DNA from: Chloroflexi bacterium UBA4733
Lineage (GTDB): Bacteria > Chloroflexota > UBA4733
DNA length: 54,898 bases
Direction of reading: 5' to 3'
Assembly: GCA_002404055.1 (NCBI GenBank)
Contig: DHIZ01000031.1
Location: 1-54,898, forward strand
Shown here: positions 1-8,699 of the stretch, in pieces
Position numbering within the stretch: the first letter of the stretch is position 1
How the letters are laid out: the number at the start of each line of letters is the position of its first letter
Notes under the pieces: generated by a model
Seen by the model: only the letters and a program-made list of their open reading frames with translations
Told to the model about the DNA's origin: nothing
Database searches by the model: none
Made by a program: the position numbers and the translations under genes

Positions 1-96
1 ATTATCTGAAAGCCCTCTGAGGAGGCCATTAAGGAGCTTGTCGCCAATGCTTGGGACGCCGATGCAACAGAGGTAGGTATCCATCTGCCAGAACCG

Positions 97-1758
97 ATGA
101 CAGGTCACCCTATTTTCTTGCGTGACAACGGTTACGGGATGACGCGACGCGAGGTCGAGGATGCGTACCTTAACATCGCGTATAACCGTCGCGCGAATGG
201 CGAGCATACGCCGAAGGGACGCGAAGTCCGAGGTTACCGCGGCATCGGAAAGTTTGCGGGCTTGATCGCTGCACAAAGGATGACGGTCGTCACCGAGTCG
301 TGGGACGGTCGCACACGTCTGGTGCTTGACCGTGCGCAACTCGCAGATGGATTGGACGATATCGAAAAGGCGGAGATCACGCTGGAACTGGAGGCCGGGA
401 CCGGACAACACGGGACAGTGTTGGAGCTTTCCGGCTTGCGTCAGACCTTTTCGTTACCGACCCGTGAGTCGCTCGGCCGAGTGCTCCTTCGCGAGTTCCG
501 GCGAGTCGACAACTTTCGCCTCGATATTAATGGCATCCAGGTCGCGGCCGAGGTGTTGTCAGGCGAACGCATGACGGTCAATCTGGCGTTGCCGGATGGG
601 CGCATTGCTCCCTGTGAGGTCTGGTTCGTCGCCAAGCGCGGAGTGGTGGCAGACCCTGGCATCCTGATTCGCGTCGGTGAGCGCGCGATTGGTGCCCCGA
701 CGCTCTTCGGTCTGGAGAAAGACCCCGAAGTGCCCAAGTCGCTGCTGAAGCGAGTATATGGAGAAGTCAACGCCGATCATCTGGTCGATCACGTGCTGGC
801 GAGCTGGGGCGGCTTTGTCGAGAACAGCTTGGAATATCGAGCGCTTCACGAAGCGGTCCGCGTCTGGCTGAAGCAGGAAATCCTCCAGCGACGAGACACC
901 GAAGCAGGCGCAGCGCCTGAGACTTTTGTGGAGAGCTACGCAGCGGAGATTGAGCGCTTGCCGGCGCCACGCCGCGAGCAGGCGCGGCGTGCGTTGGAGC
1001 GTGTCTTCAAACGGTTCTACGACGACGTGCCAGACAGACGTGATGCTATCGCGCGGGTTGTGTTAGAGGCGTTGGAATCGGATGAATACTGGGCCTTGGT
1101 CAAGGGGATGGACGAGGCCGAGGACGGCGATATCGTTCGGCTTGCGGAGTTACTTCGGCACTGGGGGCTGAGCGAGATCTCAGCACTCGCATACCGAGCG
1201 CGAATGCGCCTTCGGGAAGTGGACGCGTTTGAGTGCTTGATCCGTAATTCGGCTACGCTTGAACTCTCGGGCGTACATAAAGCCTTGCAGGAAAATATCT
1301 GGTTGCTGGGAGACCAGTACGAAGTGATGACGTCCAATAAGACGTTGAGAAGTGTAATCGAGCAGATGCTTGGCCAGAAGTATCGAGGCGATCATGCCGA
1401 CAAACGCCCCGACCTCATCCTCGCTGGATCGCACGCACGATACCTGCTGGTCGAACTGAAGCGTCCGAGCCATCCCATTGACCACGGCGACATTGCCCAA
1501 GCCCTCGGCTATCGTGATGAGCTCCTCCGGTACTTACCGGGCAGCGGCTTTGATGTTGTAGTCGTTGGCGGAATCGTAGCCCCCGCTTTTCGACCGGATG
1601 CTTACCATATGGACGCGGTGCGGCCAACGACATTCTGGCAAGTCGTTAAGGACGCGCGCGAACGGATGAAGTGGTTGGTCAAGCACTTAGCTCTCGACGA
1701 TGACGATGACGGTGTCAGCGCCATCGTAACTATTGACACCAGTACCGAGACGATTTAG
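97..1758 (+). CDS. GHKL-type ATPase fused to PD-(D/E)XK-like nuclease domain (5' part cut or frameshifted)
   Basis: The N-terminal part is an HSP90/MORC-like GHKL ATPase: DNGYGM (about residues 10-15) is the N1 box and GYRGIGKFAG (about 47-56) the glycine-rich lid. The ATG at 97 is not the real start, because bases 19-60 encode a typical N box (EEAIKELVANAWDAD) in the same frame, which any active member needs. That frame meets TGA at 7-9. Dropping one A from the AAA run at 10-12 joins it to upstream codons reading YLKPSEEA, so a one-base insertion or sequencing error is likely and the gene probably starts outside the window. The C-terminal part (about 436-475) has RPDLIL...YLLVELKRP, the D...ExK pattern of a PD-(D/E)XK nuclease. 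ATP-gated nucleases of this build are common in defence islands; an effector role is inferred. It ends 26 bp from the convergent AbiE-type pair. Confidence 0.75.
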   Translation: MTGHPIFLRDNGYGMTRREVEDAYLNIAYNRRANGEHTPKGREVRGYRGIGKFAGLIAAQRMTVVTESWDGRTRLVLDRAQLADGLDDIEKAEITLELEAGTGQHGTVLELSGLRQTFSLPTRESLGRVLLREFRRVDNFRLDINGIQVAAEVLSGERMTVNLALPDGRIAPCEVWFVAKRGVVADPGILIRVGERAIGAPTLFGLEKDPEVPKSLLKRVYGEVNADHLVDHVLASWGGFVENSLEYRALHEAVRVWLKQEILQRRDTEAGAAPETFVESYAAEIERLPAPRREQARRALERVFKRFYDDVPDRRDAIARVVLEALESDEYWALVKGMDEAEDGDIVRLAELLRHWGLSEISALAYRARMRLREVDAFECLIRNSATLELSGVHKALQENIWLLGDQYEVMTSNKTLRSVIEQMLGQKYRGDHADKRPDLILAGSHARYLLVELKRPSHPIDHGDIAQALGYRDELLRYLPGSGFDVVVVGGIVAPAFRPDAYHMDAVRPTTFWQVVKDARERMKWLVKHLALDDDDDGVSAIVTIDTSTETI

Positions 1759-1784
1759 CCGCCGTTCAGACCGCCCAGGCCGAT

Positions 1785-2687
1785 CTATGTGCGGCTCAGC
1801 CGATCGATTTCCAACAGGAACGCCTGCACCACGCCTGCGGCCTCCTGTCGGCACCGCGCATCGAGGTCGCTCCGACCCGGATCGGTCAGGAAGCGGGCGT
1901 AGCTGACGGGGCCATCTTTCCGGGTGCCTGGAGTATACTCATCTGCGGTGAACCGGTCGCGGAGAATCGCGACCGCCTGGGCGAACAGCGGTTCATCGGG
2001 GAACTGCTGCATCGAATGAGCAAAGGCCGCAGCAACATCGACGGGTCCGGCGCGGTAGTAGCTCAGACAGTAGATGAGATCGTAGGCATCTTTCTCCTCA
2101 AACCGGTCCTGATAGGCGAGCGCCTTCAGCACAACGAAGGGCACGATGCCTGCCACGCGTATCGTCTCCGTGGCGACGCCGCCTTCGTCCAGCAGGTTCG
2201 CGGTGAGTTCCACGCCGACGTTGTCTTGCATGGCCAGGTGCGCTCCCGGAACCTTGAGCGCAGACAGCCGCCGTTCACCCGGAAGAACGGCGACCTGTCC
2301 TCCCTCAGTGAATGAGGCGTCACACAGGAGGTCCACAATGACGGTGATTCCCGAGCCGACTGATCGCCGCCAGGAGTAGTGCTGAACATTTCCCTCTTCG
2401 TTGGTACCGCGAACGAAGCCCAGGGCTTTCAGGTTTTGCTCTAATCGGCGGTAGGCCTCAGTCTGAGCGAGTATTTCGAGGTCCACGACGATGTCAACAT
2501 CAGTCGTACCGGCATGCGGCGGCGTCTCTCCCTCGGCGCTACGATCAATGAGGTAGCGAGGTACCAGACCACCAACCAGGCAGATCGCCGCCTTCCATGG
2601 CCCCAGTCCGCGGAGCAGGGTGACGAGTGTTCGCTCGCAGAACTCAGCGTGGAGGGGCGTATAGCCGCCCTGATGCTTGGGCTTCAC
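1785..2687 (-). CDS. AbiEii-type nucleotidyltransferase toxin
   Basis: Nucleotidyltransferase of the AbiEii/DUF1814 kind (type IV toxin-antitoxin). An ICLVGGLVPRYL segment is followed by the catalytic TTDVDIVVD (around residue 60), and a later FVVLKALAYQDR...KDAYDLIYCL matches the conserved C-terminal half. An upstream start is open, but I chose the GTG at 2687: AGGAGGT lies just before it, and it leaves 8 bp after the stop of the antitoxin gene, whereas longer starts would overlap that gene by about 85 bp. Family members transfer nucleotides to RNA and arrest growth. Co-directional with the antitoxin gene and surely in one operon with it. Length (300 aa) is normal. Confidence 0.85.
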   Translation of the reverse strand: MKPKHQGGYTPLHAEFCERTLVTLLRGLGPWKAAICLVGGLVPRYLIDRSAEGETPPHAGTTDVDIVVDLEILAQTEAYRRLEQNLKALGFVRGTNEEGNVQHYSWRRSVGSGITVIVDLLCDASFTEGGQVAVLPGERRLSALKVPGAHLAMQDNVGVELTANLLDEGGVATETIRVAGIVPFVVLKALAYQDRFEEKDAYDLIYCLSYYRAGPVDVAAAFAHSMQQFPDEPLFAQAVAILRDRFTADEYTPGTRKDGPVSYARFLTDPGRSDLDARCRQEAAGVVQAFLLEIDRLSRT

Positions 2688-2695
2688 GCGACCTC

Positions 2696-3787
2696 CTAAT
2701 ACGGTAGTAGCTCGGAGCGCAGACGCCGCGCCTGCTCCTTGCCGCGCTTCGGCCACGCCCAGAGGTCGAGATAGAGCCAAACGGGGCTGGCGACGGAGAT
2801 GCCCATTACCTGGCGACGGAACTGCAGCGGATCCTTGCTCCCGTCGCTCAGGAAGAGCACGTTTTCTCCCTCTTGGGCGGGAGACAGTCCCGCCGCCTCA
2901 GCGAAGTGGTCGATGTCGGCAGCAGAAGGGACTAATACCTGCAACTGCGACCCTGGCGTGCCGAATGGCGCGACGAGTTCAGCGCCGGAAGCGAGCGTGA
3001 GCGCATAGGCCACCCCCTGCGTATCCAACGCATGCGTCACGAACCCGCGCAGGATGGAGGGTGACTGAGTCCAGTGATAATAGCGGTGGACGGTATAGGC
3101 GGCAAGGCTGTGGTCACCGGCCCACGCATCAAGAAGCTTCCCAGGTTCCCGTAACAGCCGCGTTGTGGCAGGACCTGCTCCCTGCCGCTCAACCCAGAGT
3201 TGCTCTTCTAACGCCGTGAATACCCGGTGTACGGTATAGGGAGAGACTTCAGCCTGTGCGGCCAGTTCCTGGGTGTGCCAGCGCCGGTCGGGGTCCAGCA
3301 ACATGGCGTGCAGCACCCGTGCGCTGCGCCCCTTGTAGAGATGGCGCAGTGCCCTCGGTTCTCCGCCCAGAGGGGCACGATCAACATAATAGAGGGCCCA
3401 GGGCAGTTTCAGATAGAGGCTACCGCTCCGATCCCAGTACGCCATGTCTTCCTGACGCAGGAGCTCCCGCGCACCGACGGAAAGGCTTGCCGTTACCAAC
3501 ACTGGGATCACGACGGTACCGTTGTTCCCGGCGCGTGCCTCGACCATCTGCCTCACCTGATGCATCGCCTCGCGCACGTCACGGGGATAGCCACTTGCCT
3601 TCGCTTCGATGACGACGACGACTGGACGACCTTGCACCGTGATGCAAATTTCCAGGTCTGGACGGTATGTCCTTCCGTCGACGTCGCCACCCAGCTCGGC
3701 ATGCGGTGATCCATCATGCACATCTACGCCGGGCAAGGCCCGGAGTGCTGCGATCGCTTCATCGAGAAGTACGGTTGCTTCGGACAT
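2696..3787 (-). CDS. AbiEi-type antitoxin with PD-(D/E)XK-like N-terminal fold
   Basis: Upstream partner of the AbiEii-type toxin. Residues about 40-75 (RPDLEICIT...VVVIEAKASGYP) have the look of a nuclease-like fold often seen in long AbiEi-family proteins. Residues about 165-210 (HTQELAAQAEVSPYTVHRVF) form a winged helix-turn-helix, and the C-terminal third resembles the AbiEi toxin-neutralising part. Known AbiEi proteins neutralise the toxin and repress their own operon by binding inverted repeats. That fits the perfect palindrome that starts 18 bp upstream of the ATG at 3787 and overlaps the -10 box. Whether the N-terminal D...ExK is catalytic cannot be told. Confidence 0.8.
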   Translation of the reverse strand: MSEATVLLDEAIAALRALPGVDVHDGSPHAELGGDVDGRTYRPDLEICITVQGRPVVVVIEAKASGYPRDVREAMHQVRQMVEARAGNNGTVVIPVLVTASLSVGARELLRQEDMAYWDRSGSLYLKLPWALYYVDRAPLGGEPRALRHLYKGRSARVLHAMLLDPDRRWHTQELAAQAEVSPYTVHRVFTALEEQLWVERQGAGPATTRLLREPGKLLDAWAGDHSLAAYTVHRYYHWTQSPSILRGFVTHALDTQGVAYALTLASGAELVAPFGTPGSQLQVLVPSAADIDHFAEAAGLSPAQEGENVLFLSDGSKDPLQFRRQVMGISVASPVWLYLDLWAWPKRGKEQARRLRSELLPY

Positions 3788-3804
3788 ATTTGGTGAACGT
3801 GCCT

Positions 3805-3824
3805 TATTTGCTGTACAGCAAATA
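3805..3824. promoter_or_regulatory. Perfect 20-bp palindrome, likely AbiEi operator
   Basis: Both strands read TATTTGCTGT ACAGCAAATA, a perfect inverted repeat. It overlaps the -10 element of the promoter for the abiE-type operon, the classic place for a repressor site. A near copy with two changes lies at 13673-13692, at the same 18-bp distance from a CAT start codon. Confidence 0.8.
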
Positions 3825-3849
3825 TACCGTAAGTGGCGCGTCTGTGCAA
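3821..3849 (-). promoter_or_regulatory. Sigma70-like promoter of the abiE-type operon
   Basis: Read on the minus strand, a -35 TTGCAC (3849-3844) is followed after exactly 17 bp by a -10 TATATT (3826-3821). The predicted start of transcription falls inside the palindrome, so repressor binding would block initiation. Confidence 0.6.
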
Positions 3850-4055
3850 TGGTGGATCGGCGCGACGAGTTGCGCTACGTGTTGGACCCGAGCGACGTGT
3901 ACGGGCCGGAGTTTCCGGGGGAGACGTTCCGGGTGTTGCAGAGCAACGAGATCAAGCGGTACGGGGAGTACCGCACGCGGCGGCTGGTGTTGGCGGCGTG
4001 GGATGGTTTGGGTTTGGGGCCGCGGATGCGGGAGGGGCGGTATGAGGCGCGGTGA
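3849..4055 (+). pseudogene. C-terminal relic of a large DNA methyltransferase/type IIG-like enzyme
   Basis: 68 codons carry SDVYGPEFPGETFRVL and GEYRTRRLVLAAWDGL. From memory this is the conserved tail of large Eco57I/PglX-like adenine methyltransferases, which end in a conserved YG.EFP.ETFR and a GEYRTRRLVLEAW block. Nothing upstream continues the domain: it begins abruptly beside the abiE promoter. I read it as the stump of a methylase cut away by an insertion or deletion. The reading frame is still open to its stop at 4053-4055. Confidence 0.6.
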
Positions 4056-4168
4056 GGGTAAGGCGGAATTGGCCGCCAGGGAAGGTGGTGCAGGGGTAGG
4101 GCAATGGTGGCGGCGATGTTCGTAAGGACAAATGACAGACGCCATAGCGCGCGAACAAGCTCCGGGCC

Positions 4169-4855
4169 TCATTTGCGTCGTCGGGGCCGAGGCGGCCTGG
4201 CTTGCTGAACGGATGCGCCGGTTTGTTTCACCGGAAGTGGCGGACGGCTCCGGACATCAAGGAACAGGTGGGTCAGAACGATCACCGGCGTGCTGCCCGA
4301 ACGAGGATGCCGCGACTCGTAGACCGTGGCGAGGTTTGCAATGGGGCTGCGTGGTCCCAACAGATGGGCGCTTCCGAGCGAGACTGTCCGTGTGACGCGC
4401 AAATTCACCTGCTGCCATAACTGCTCTGGATCACCGTGGATCACATAGCCGGCCATGGCTGCCGCTCGCACAGCGCTCGCATAGCGCTGTGAGACGAAAC
4501 GGATCATGCCCTCTTCCACGTATTCAGCGATCAGGTCACCGGGAGCAAGTCGCTTACACTCGATGGTGAAATAGGCGCCCTCAGCCAAGCGGTCCCACCA
4601 GACCGCGATATCGATGCGCGGCGCACGATTTGGCCTGGCGCGTCCGGCAAGAACATCGGCACTGAACTCGACCTGCTCCGGTTGGGGTAGGAAGGGTAGG
4701 TCGCGCTCGCGACGGACCTGCAACATGTGACCGATGAGGACGGCAGTGAAGTCATTTTCGTGGTCGCCCGCGCGTTGGAATCCGCCTGCTTTCCAGCGCT
4801 CAAACCCCTCCACAAGCAGTTCGAGAATACTACGCTCGAACTCCGGCAAGAGCAA
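4169..4855 (-). CDS. Small PD-(D/E)XK-like nuclease, partner of the adjacent methylase
   Basis: 228 aa. PRIDIAVWW (D near residue 81) and YFTIECKRL (E-x-K near 99) give the spaced D...ExK signature of restriction-type nucleases, followed by a conserved helical stretch (GMIRFVSQRYASAVR...MAGYVIHGD). It has a clear paralogue at 37701-38345 with the same motif order and spacing, also directly downstream of an adenine methylase. The only in-frame start is TTG at 4855 (an in-frame TAG lies upstream), and the paralogue is about 15 residues longer at its N-terminus, so the start is uncertain. The most economical role is the cleavage subunit of a methylase-nuclease pair; that is inference. The C-terminus is a basic, Pro/Arg-rich tail. 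Confidence 0.65.
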   Translation of the reverse strand: MLLPEFERSILELLVEGFERWKAGGFQRAGDHENDFTAVLIGHMLQVRRERDLPFLPQPEQVEFSADVLAGRARPNRAPRIDIAVWWDRLAEGAYFTIECKRLAPGDLIAEYVEEGMIRFVSQRYASAVRAAAMAGYVIHGDPEQLWQQVNLRVTRTVSLGSAHLLGPRSPIANLATVYESRHPRSGSTPVIVLTHLFLDVRSRPPLPVKQTGASVQQARPPRPRRRK

Positions 4856-4999
4856 CCGTGCGAGTTGAGCGGGTGATCCTAAGTAGCCCCGAAATAACTA
4901 CCGATGCATTCTTTGGGCTGTCTACCAGGGGAATTCACATCGACAATTGCATCAGTTATTTATTCGCGGGTCCTAAGATCGTATCGTCCGAATCGGACA

Positions 5000-7945
5000 T
5001 CAGCTCGGCACAGCGGCGCGGAACAACTGGGCGATTGTTTCGTCGGCGTCATTGCAACCTATTGACGGCGTCCAAAAGCGGCGTTCACCCGGCTTTACGA
5101 TGTGTACCTCATTATCAATGAAGACCTTGACGTTGCGCCGGAGGTATAGGCTGGCCGACTGCCGCTCCAGCGAGACGCCGTCCAGACGGCGCAGCAAATC
5201 GTCCAAGCCTTCCGCAGTCACGACCTCCGTCGCTCTCGACGGGCTGGCATCCACCACGAACCGGAAGGACACTGCGCGGAAGGGGGCGCGGCCGGAATGG
5301 ACCGTGGCCGTGACACCGCGCCGACCAAGAGCGGCCTGAAACACCCGTCCGAACGCCTCGGCATAGGCAGTGAGCTCATCGCCAGACGGTGGGGCAAAGG
5401 CGGCGGCCTTCGTGCCTTGGTAAAACTGGTCGAGGACTGTAGTAACAGTGTCATGGACGAGTTGCCGTTCCGTTGGTGTCAACGCATAGGCGTCGAAGAC
5501 CAAGGCATCAAGTTCAGCGCTGTTCCAGGCTTGCCCATCGCCAGCCTGCGCCGCGTCCACAAAGCCAAGGATCTGCTGCGCGAGCTCGGGGCGCTCGGTA
5601 AGGTCAGCGAAAGGGAAGGTCACATGTTCCTGAAGTTGAATGACATCCCGCTCGACCCCCCATGAACCTGACGTAAGAAAATAAAAGTAGCGCGCTAGAG
5701 ACGAATTTAGGTATGCACTGAGCAGCTTCAGTATGTTCGTGTCATGATCGGGACCAGCAATGCCAACTATGCCGTCTGTGAAGATCGCCGCATGGTTAGC
5801 GAAGGTGGCAGCAACTACCCCCCCGGCCAGGAGTCCGCACCGAACGAGCACATGTGGAGGTTGGTAGAGAAGGGACTCGCGTGGCCTGTGAAATACCTCT
5901 GTGCCGATTCGGCAACGCCGATCGGACGTGACATTGAAAGGCTTCAGGGCTTCCACTGGAATGTACGTCATCGCGGCAAGATCTGGCCGATGGTGGCGGT
6001 CGCCTCCCCCGACCTGCAGTCCACGGCTTACGAACCATCCACGCCCTGTCGCGAAGAGTCCAAGGGCGGGAAAGCGCCGCCGCAAGTCCTGAATAAAAGC
6101 GAAGTCGCGGGCCGTTCCCCACAAGGCAATTTTCCAGGCGTCAGGATGGTCCAGCAGCTTCCGCGAAGAAAGCCGTTTGACTTCATCGCCTGAGATAACC
6201 ACGCCGGCCAGACTTTCCGAGAGCGGAGACGGATGTGGTGTGTAGTAGCGAAGCTCGTCACGCGCTAGCACCGCTCGATGCTGATAAAACACGGTGACCA
6301 TCGGCGCTGTTGCATTCTGGAACAACGAACGCCGAAAGCTCGAGAAATCAGCGACCGCTGAGACCGAATACTCGCGAAAAAACATGCTGCGGAACGCGCG
6401 ATTTGGACCACTCTGATTGAACAAGACACCCTTGCTCGGAGCAAGAAGACCGGCTCGCCCGGCGGTGGTGAGCAGATCGGGTACGCGCCACAGAAAGGCC
6501 TGCGCAAACTGTTTGTCACCCACTGGCCGGTGCAATTGTTGAATGTACGCCTGTGCCAGTACGCTGAGGCGACTCTGCCAAGGGGGATTGCCGATGATGA
6601 CGTCGTAACGCGCGTCGTTGAAGGTACCCGCCACGTCGAAGAAATCGGCGACGAATAGGTTGGACCCGATGAGATTCGGGAAGCGCACCTGCTTCCAGAT
6701 GCTCTTCGGCTCGAGAAAATCGAGCAGCGCGAGATAAAGGCTGAAAGCGGTGACACGGATGGCGTCTTCCTTGATATCGACGCCAAAAATGCTAGAAGTG
6801 AGCATCCCACTCAGAACATCGAAGCTGAGAGTACGCTTCGTATCTCCACTCGAGCGCCGCATCACGAGCCGACGATAGGCCTCAACCAAAAAAACACCCG
6901 AACCGCAGGCCGGGTCCAGCACGCGGACGAGCTCATCCGGCCCGCCCCACGGCAGCACCTCATTCAGCACAAAGTCAACGATTTCCGTTGGCGTATAAAA
7001 GGCGCCGATGATATCCCGTTCCTCATGAAGGAACTCTTCATAGATGCTGCTGATGAGCTCGATGGGGATGAAATTGAAGTCGTATGGCCAGAGTGCCATC
7101 TGGCCGGTTGCTAAATTGGCGCCTTCTAGGAACTGACCCAACGACGCGAGATGGTGTTCTTCAATTTGGTCCAGCTCGACCTGATCGACCGGAAACATGT
7201 CTCCATTGAACGTCTCAGCGAGGGATGCAAAGAGTCGATATACTACTTTCTTGGCCTCTGGCATTCGGAGCAATTCGGCGTAGGAACTCTTCGCGGCCAA
7301 TTCAACCCAGAAGTCAGGCGTGAGCACGCCGCGGTCCTCCAGGTACTTTACGAAAATTGACCGTCCAACAAGGCTGTTGACCACATGAGGCTGTAGCCCC
7401 TGGTCGAGAAATCGACGCCGTAGCTGCCCAAGATTGAACAGCAGACGCTGATCGACGCGTTGGTCACGACGGAACCTCCCCGCATGGACGCGGGCGAGGC
7501 GGCCAGATTCAACCTCCGCTCGCCGAAAGGGATCAAGCGTGCGCCGTAATTCCAAAATGTCTGCCGCAAGGTGCACGGACAGAAGTAAGGCAGAGAATGG
7601 CGCGTGACTCCGATCTCTGCTCGCGTCCGGCGGGGCGAAGCAGTTGTAAACCCGAACCTCCTGTGGTAGTACCGCAATGAACAGCGGCACCCGGTTGTGG
7701 TTCCAAAGCTGACGGTGGAGTTCGGCAAGGTCTTCATCGCTATCGGCTCCGGCGGCCAGACCCTTGAAGTACACCACGGGCACCGCACCGTGGAAGTAGG
7801 CGGCGTCAACGCCGAATTTAGCTTGAATTTCCTGCCAGATGTAAGAACGGCTCGCCGGCACCTCCTCCGTCTCACGGGTGACGAGGCTATCGCTCTCTAC
7901 GTATTCCAGCGCCTCCAGGACGGAACGCAACCCGGCATGCATCAT
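5000..7945 (-). CDS. Large N6-adenine DNA methyltransferase (Eco57I/type IIG-like)
   Basis: 981 aa. GAFYTPTEIVDFVL leads into SAM-binding motif I DPACGSGVFL (around residue 345) and catalytic motif IV NPPW (around 453), which define an N6-adenine methylase. The N-terminal about 150 residues (PVVYFKGL...LFIAVLPQEVRVYNC) resemble the nuclease-like domain of such fusions but show no clear catalytic set. The C-terminal 500 residues include a target-recognition region (YLNSSLARYFYFLTSG). A MerR-type regulator lies 5' and a small nuclease gene 3', all on one strand. It is probably the modification half of a restriction-like cassette whose second, broken copy is at 38342-41467. Confidence 0.85.
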   Translation of the reverse strand: MMHAGLRSVLEALEYVESDSLVTRETEEVPASRSYIWQEIQAKFGVDAAYFHGAVPVVYFKGLAAGADSDEDLAELHRQLWNHNRVPLFIAVLPQEVRVYNCFAPPDASRDRSHAPFSALLLSVHLAADILELRRTLDPFRRAEVESGRLARVHAGRFRRDQRVDQRLLFNLGQLRRRFLDQGLQPHVVNSLVGRSIFVKYLEDRGVLTPDFWVELAAKSSYAELLRMPEAKKVVYRLFASLAETFNGDMFPVDQVELDQIEEHHLASLGQFLEGANLATGQMALWPYDFNFIPIELISSIYEEFLHEERDIIGAFYTPTEIVDFVLNEVLPWGGPDELVRVLDPACGSGVFLVEAYRRLVMRRSSGDTKRTLSFDVLSGMLTSSIFGVDIKEDAIRVTAFSLYLALLDFLEPKSIWKQVRFPNLIGSNLFVADFFDVAGTFNDARYDVIIGNPPWQSRLSVLAQAYIQQLHRPVGDKQFAQAFLWRVPDLLTTAGRAGLLAPSKGVLFNQSGPNRAFRSMFFREYSVSAVADFSSFRRSLFQNATAPMVTVFYQHRAVLARDELRYYTPHPSPLSESLAGVVISGDEVKRLSSRKLLDHPDAWKIALWGTARDFAFIQDLRRRFPALGLFATGRGWFVSRGLQVGGGDRHHRPDLAAMTYIPVEALKPFNVTSDRRCRIGTEVFHRPRESLLYQPPHVLVRCGLLAGGVVAATFANHAAIFTDGIVGIAGPDHDTNILKLLSAYLNSSLARYFYFLTSGSWGVERDVIQLQEHVTFPFADLTERPELAQQILGFVDAAQAGDGQAWNSAELDALVFDAYALTPTERQLVHDTVTTVLDQFYQGTKAAAFAPPSGDELTAYAEAFGRVFQAALGRRGVTATVHSGRAPFRAVSFRFVVDASPSRATEVVTAEGLDDLLRRLDGVSLERQSASLYLRRNVKVFIDNEVHIVKPGERRFWTPSIGCNDADETIAQLFRAAVPS

Positions 7946-8003
7946 TGCGCACGCCCTCCCGGCGACAAATCACGACTCGACCAGACCACCATCATGGGAC
8001 CCG

Positions 8004-8420
8004 TCATGCGGTCATCAAAGCGCGAACTTCCTCCACAACGCAACGCAGATCAAGGACCCAGGCGAAAGTCGTTTGCCCGGGTCGGCGAAGGAGAGAATGA
8101 ACTTCGTCGCTCTGGCGTTCAAAGACATCGACGCCATCCGAAATGAGGTAGGTTTCGACAAGCGGCGACTCGAGCCCTTCGCGATCCTGCAAGTATTTCG
8201 TGACCTGCCGCAGCTTCTGCAGACTGATGCCCGCGTTGCGGAGACGGCAGGCGACGCGAAGCGCCACCACATCCTGGAAGCTGTAGATTCGATCGCTGCC
8301 TTTGCCCGTCGACTGCACGATGCTAGGAACGATGAAGCCGGTCTTCGCCCAGAAGTCGAGGGTGCGATAAGACACGCCGGACAACTGCGCGGCAGATCCA
8401 GCAGCAAACCCTCGCTTCAT
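8004..8420 (-). CDS. MerR-family-like transcriptional regulator
   Basis: A winged helix-turn-helix of MerR type (AAQLSGVSYRTLDFWAKTGFI ends near residue 30, then IYSFQDVVALRVACRLRNAGI) is followed by a helical dimerisation region. ATGs at 8450, 8435 and 8420 are in frame. I prefer 8420 because the well-formed promoter at 8454-8482 would start RNA near 8447, after the first ATG, and GGAACGG precedes 8420 at normal spacing. It is the first gene of the methylase-nuclease operon, so it probably senses or limits expression of that cassette. No effector-binding domain is recognisable. Confidence 0.75.
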   Translation of the reverse strand: MKRGFAAGSAAQLSGVSYRTLDFWAKTGFIVPSIVQSTGKGSDRIYSFQDVVALRVACRLRNAGISLQKLRQVTKYLQDREGLESPLVETYLISDGVDVFERQSDEVHSLLRRPGQTTFAWVLDLRCVVEEVRALMTA

Positions 8421-8453
8421 ATCGTGCCGTTCCATCCTATACAGCTTCATAGA

Positions 8454-8482
8454 TCATAAAACACTTGATTGGATTATGCAAG
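8454..8482 (-). promoter_or_regulatory. Promoter of the MerR-methylase-nuclease operon
   Basis: Minus-strand -35 TTGCAT (8482-8477), 17-bp spacer, -10 TATGAT (8459-8454). Confidence 0.55.
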
Positions 8483-8661
8483 TGGTGCAGGGTTGTTCGA
8501 GGAGGTGCGCCATGTGCTGCATCCGATGGCAACTTACTGCCCGCAAGTGTAAGCGTCGGCGTGCCCCAAACAGGGTTGTGCTGCCTGACAGACCCAAGTG
8601 ATGTCTACTCGCATAGCGGATGCCGCCGGTTCACGTATCACGTCTCGCCAGGCATCTGCCC

Positions 8662-8690
8662 TTGACACCGCGTCAACACAATGTTATCCT
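8662..8690 (+). promoter_or_regulatory. Promoter of the six-gene operon, likely leaderless
   Basis: A consensus -35 TTGACA (8662-8667), 17 bp, then -10 TATCCT (8685-8690). Transcription would begin near 8697, only about 3 nt before the ATG at 8700, and there is no Shine-Dalgarno sequence. A leaderless mRNA is therefore likely. It is divergent from the MerR promoter 180 bp away. Confidence 0.6.
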
Positions 8691-8699
8691 TGTGTCGTG

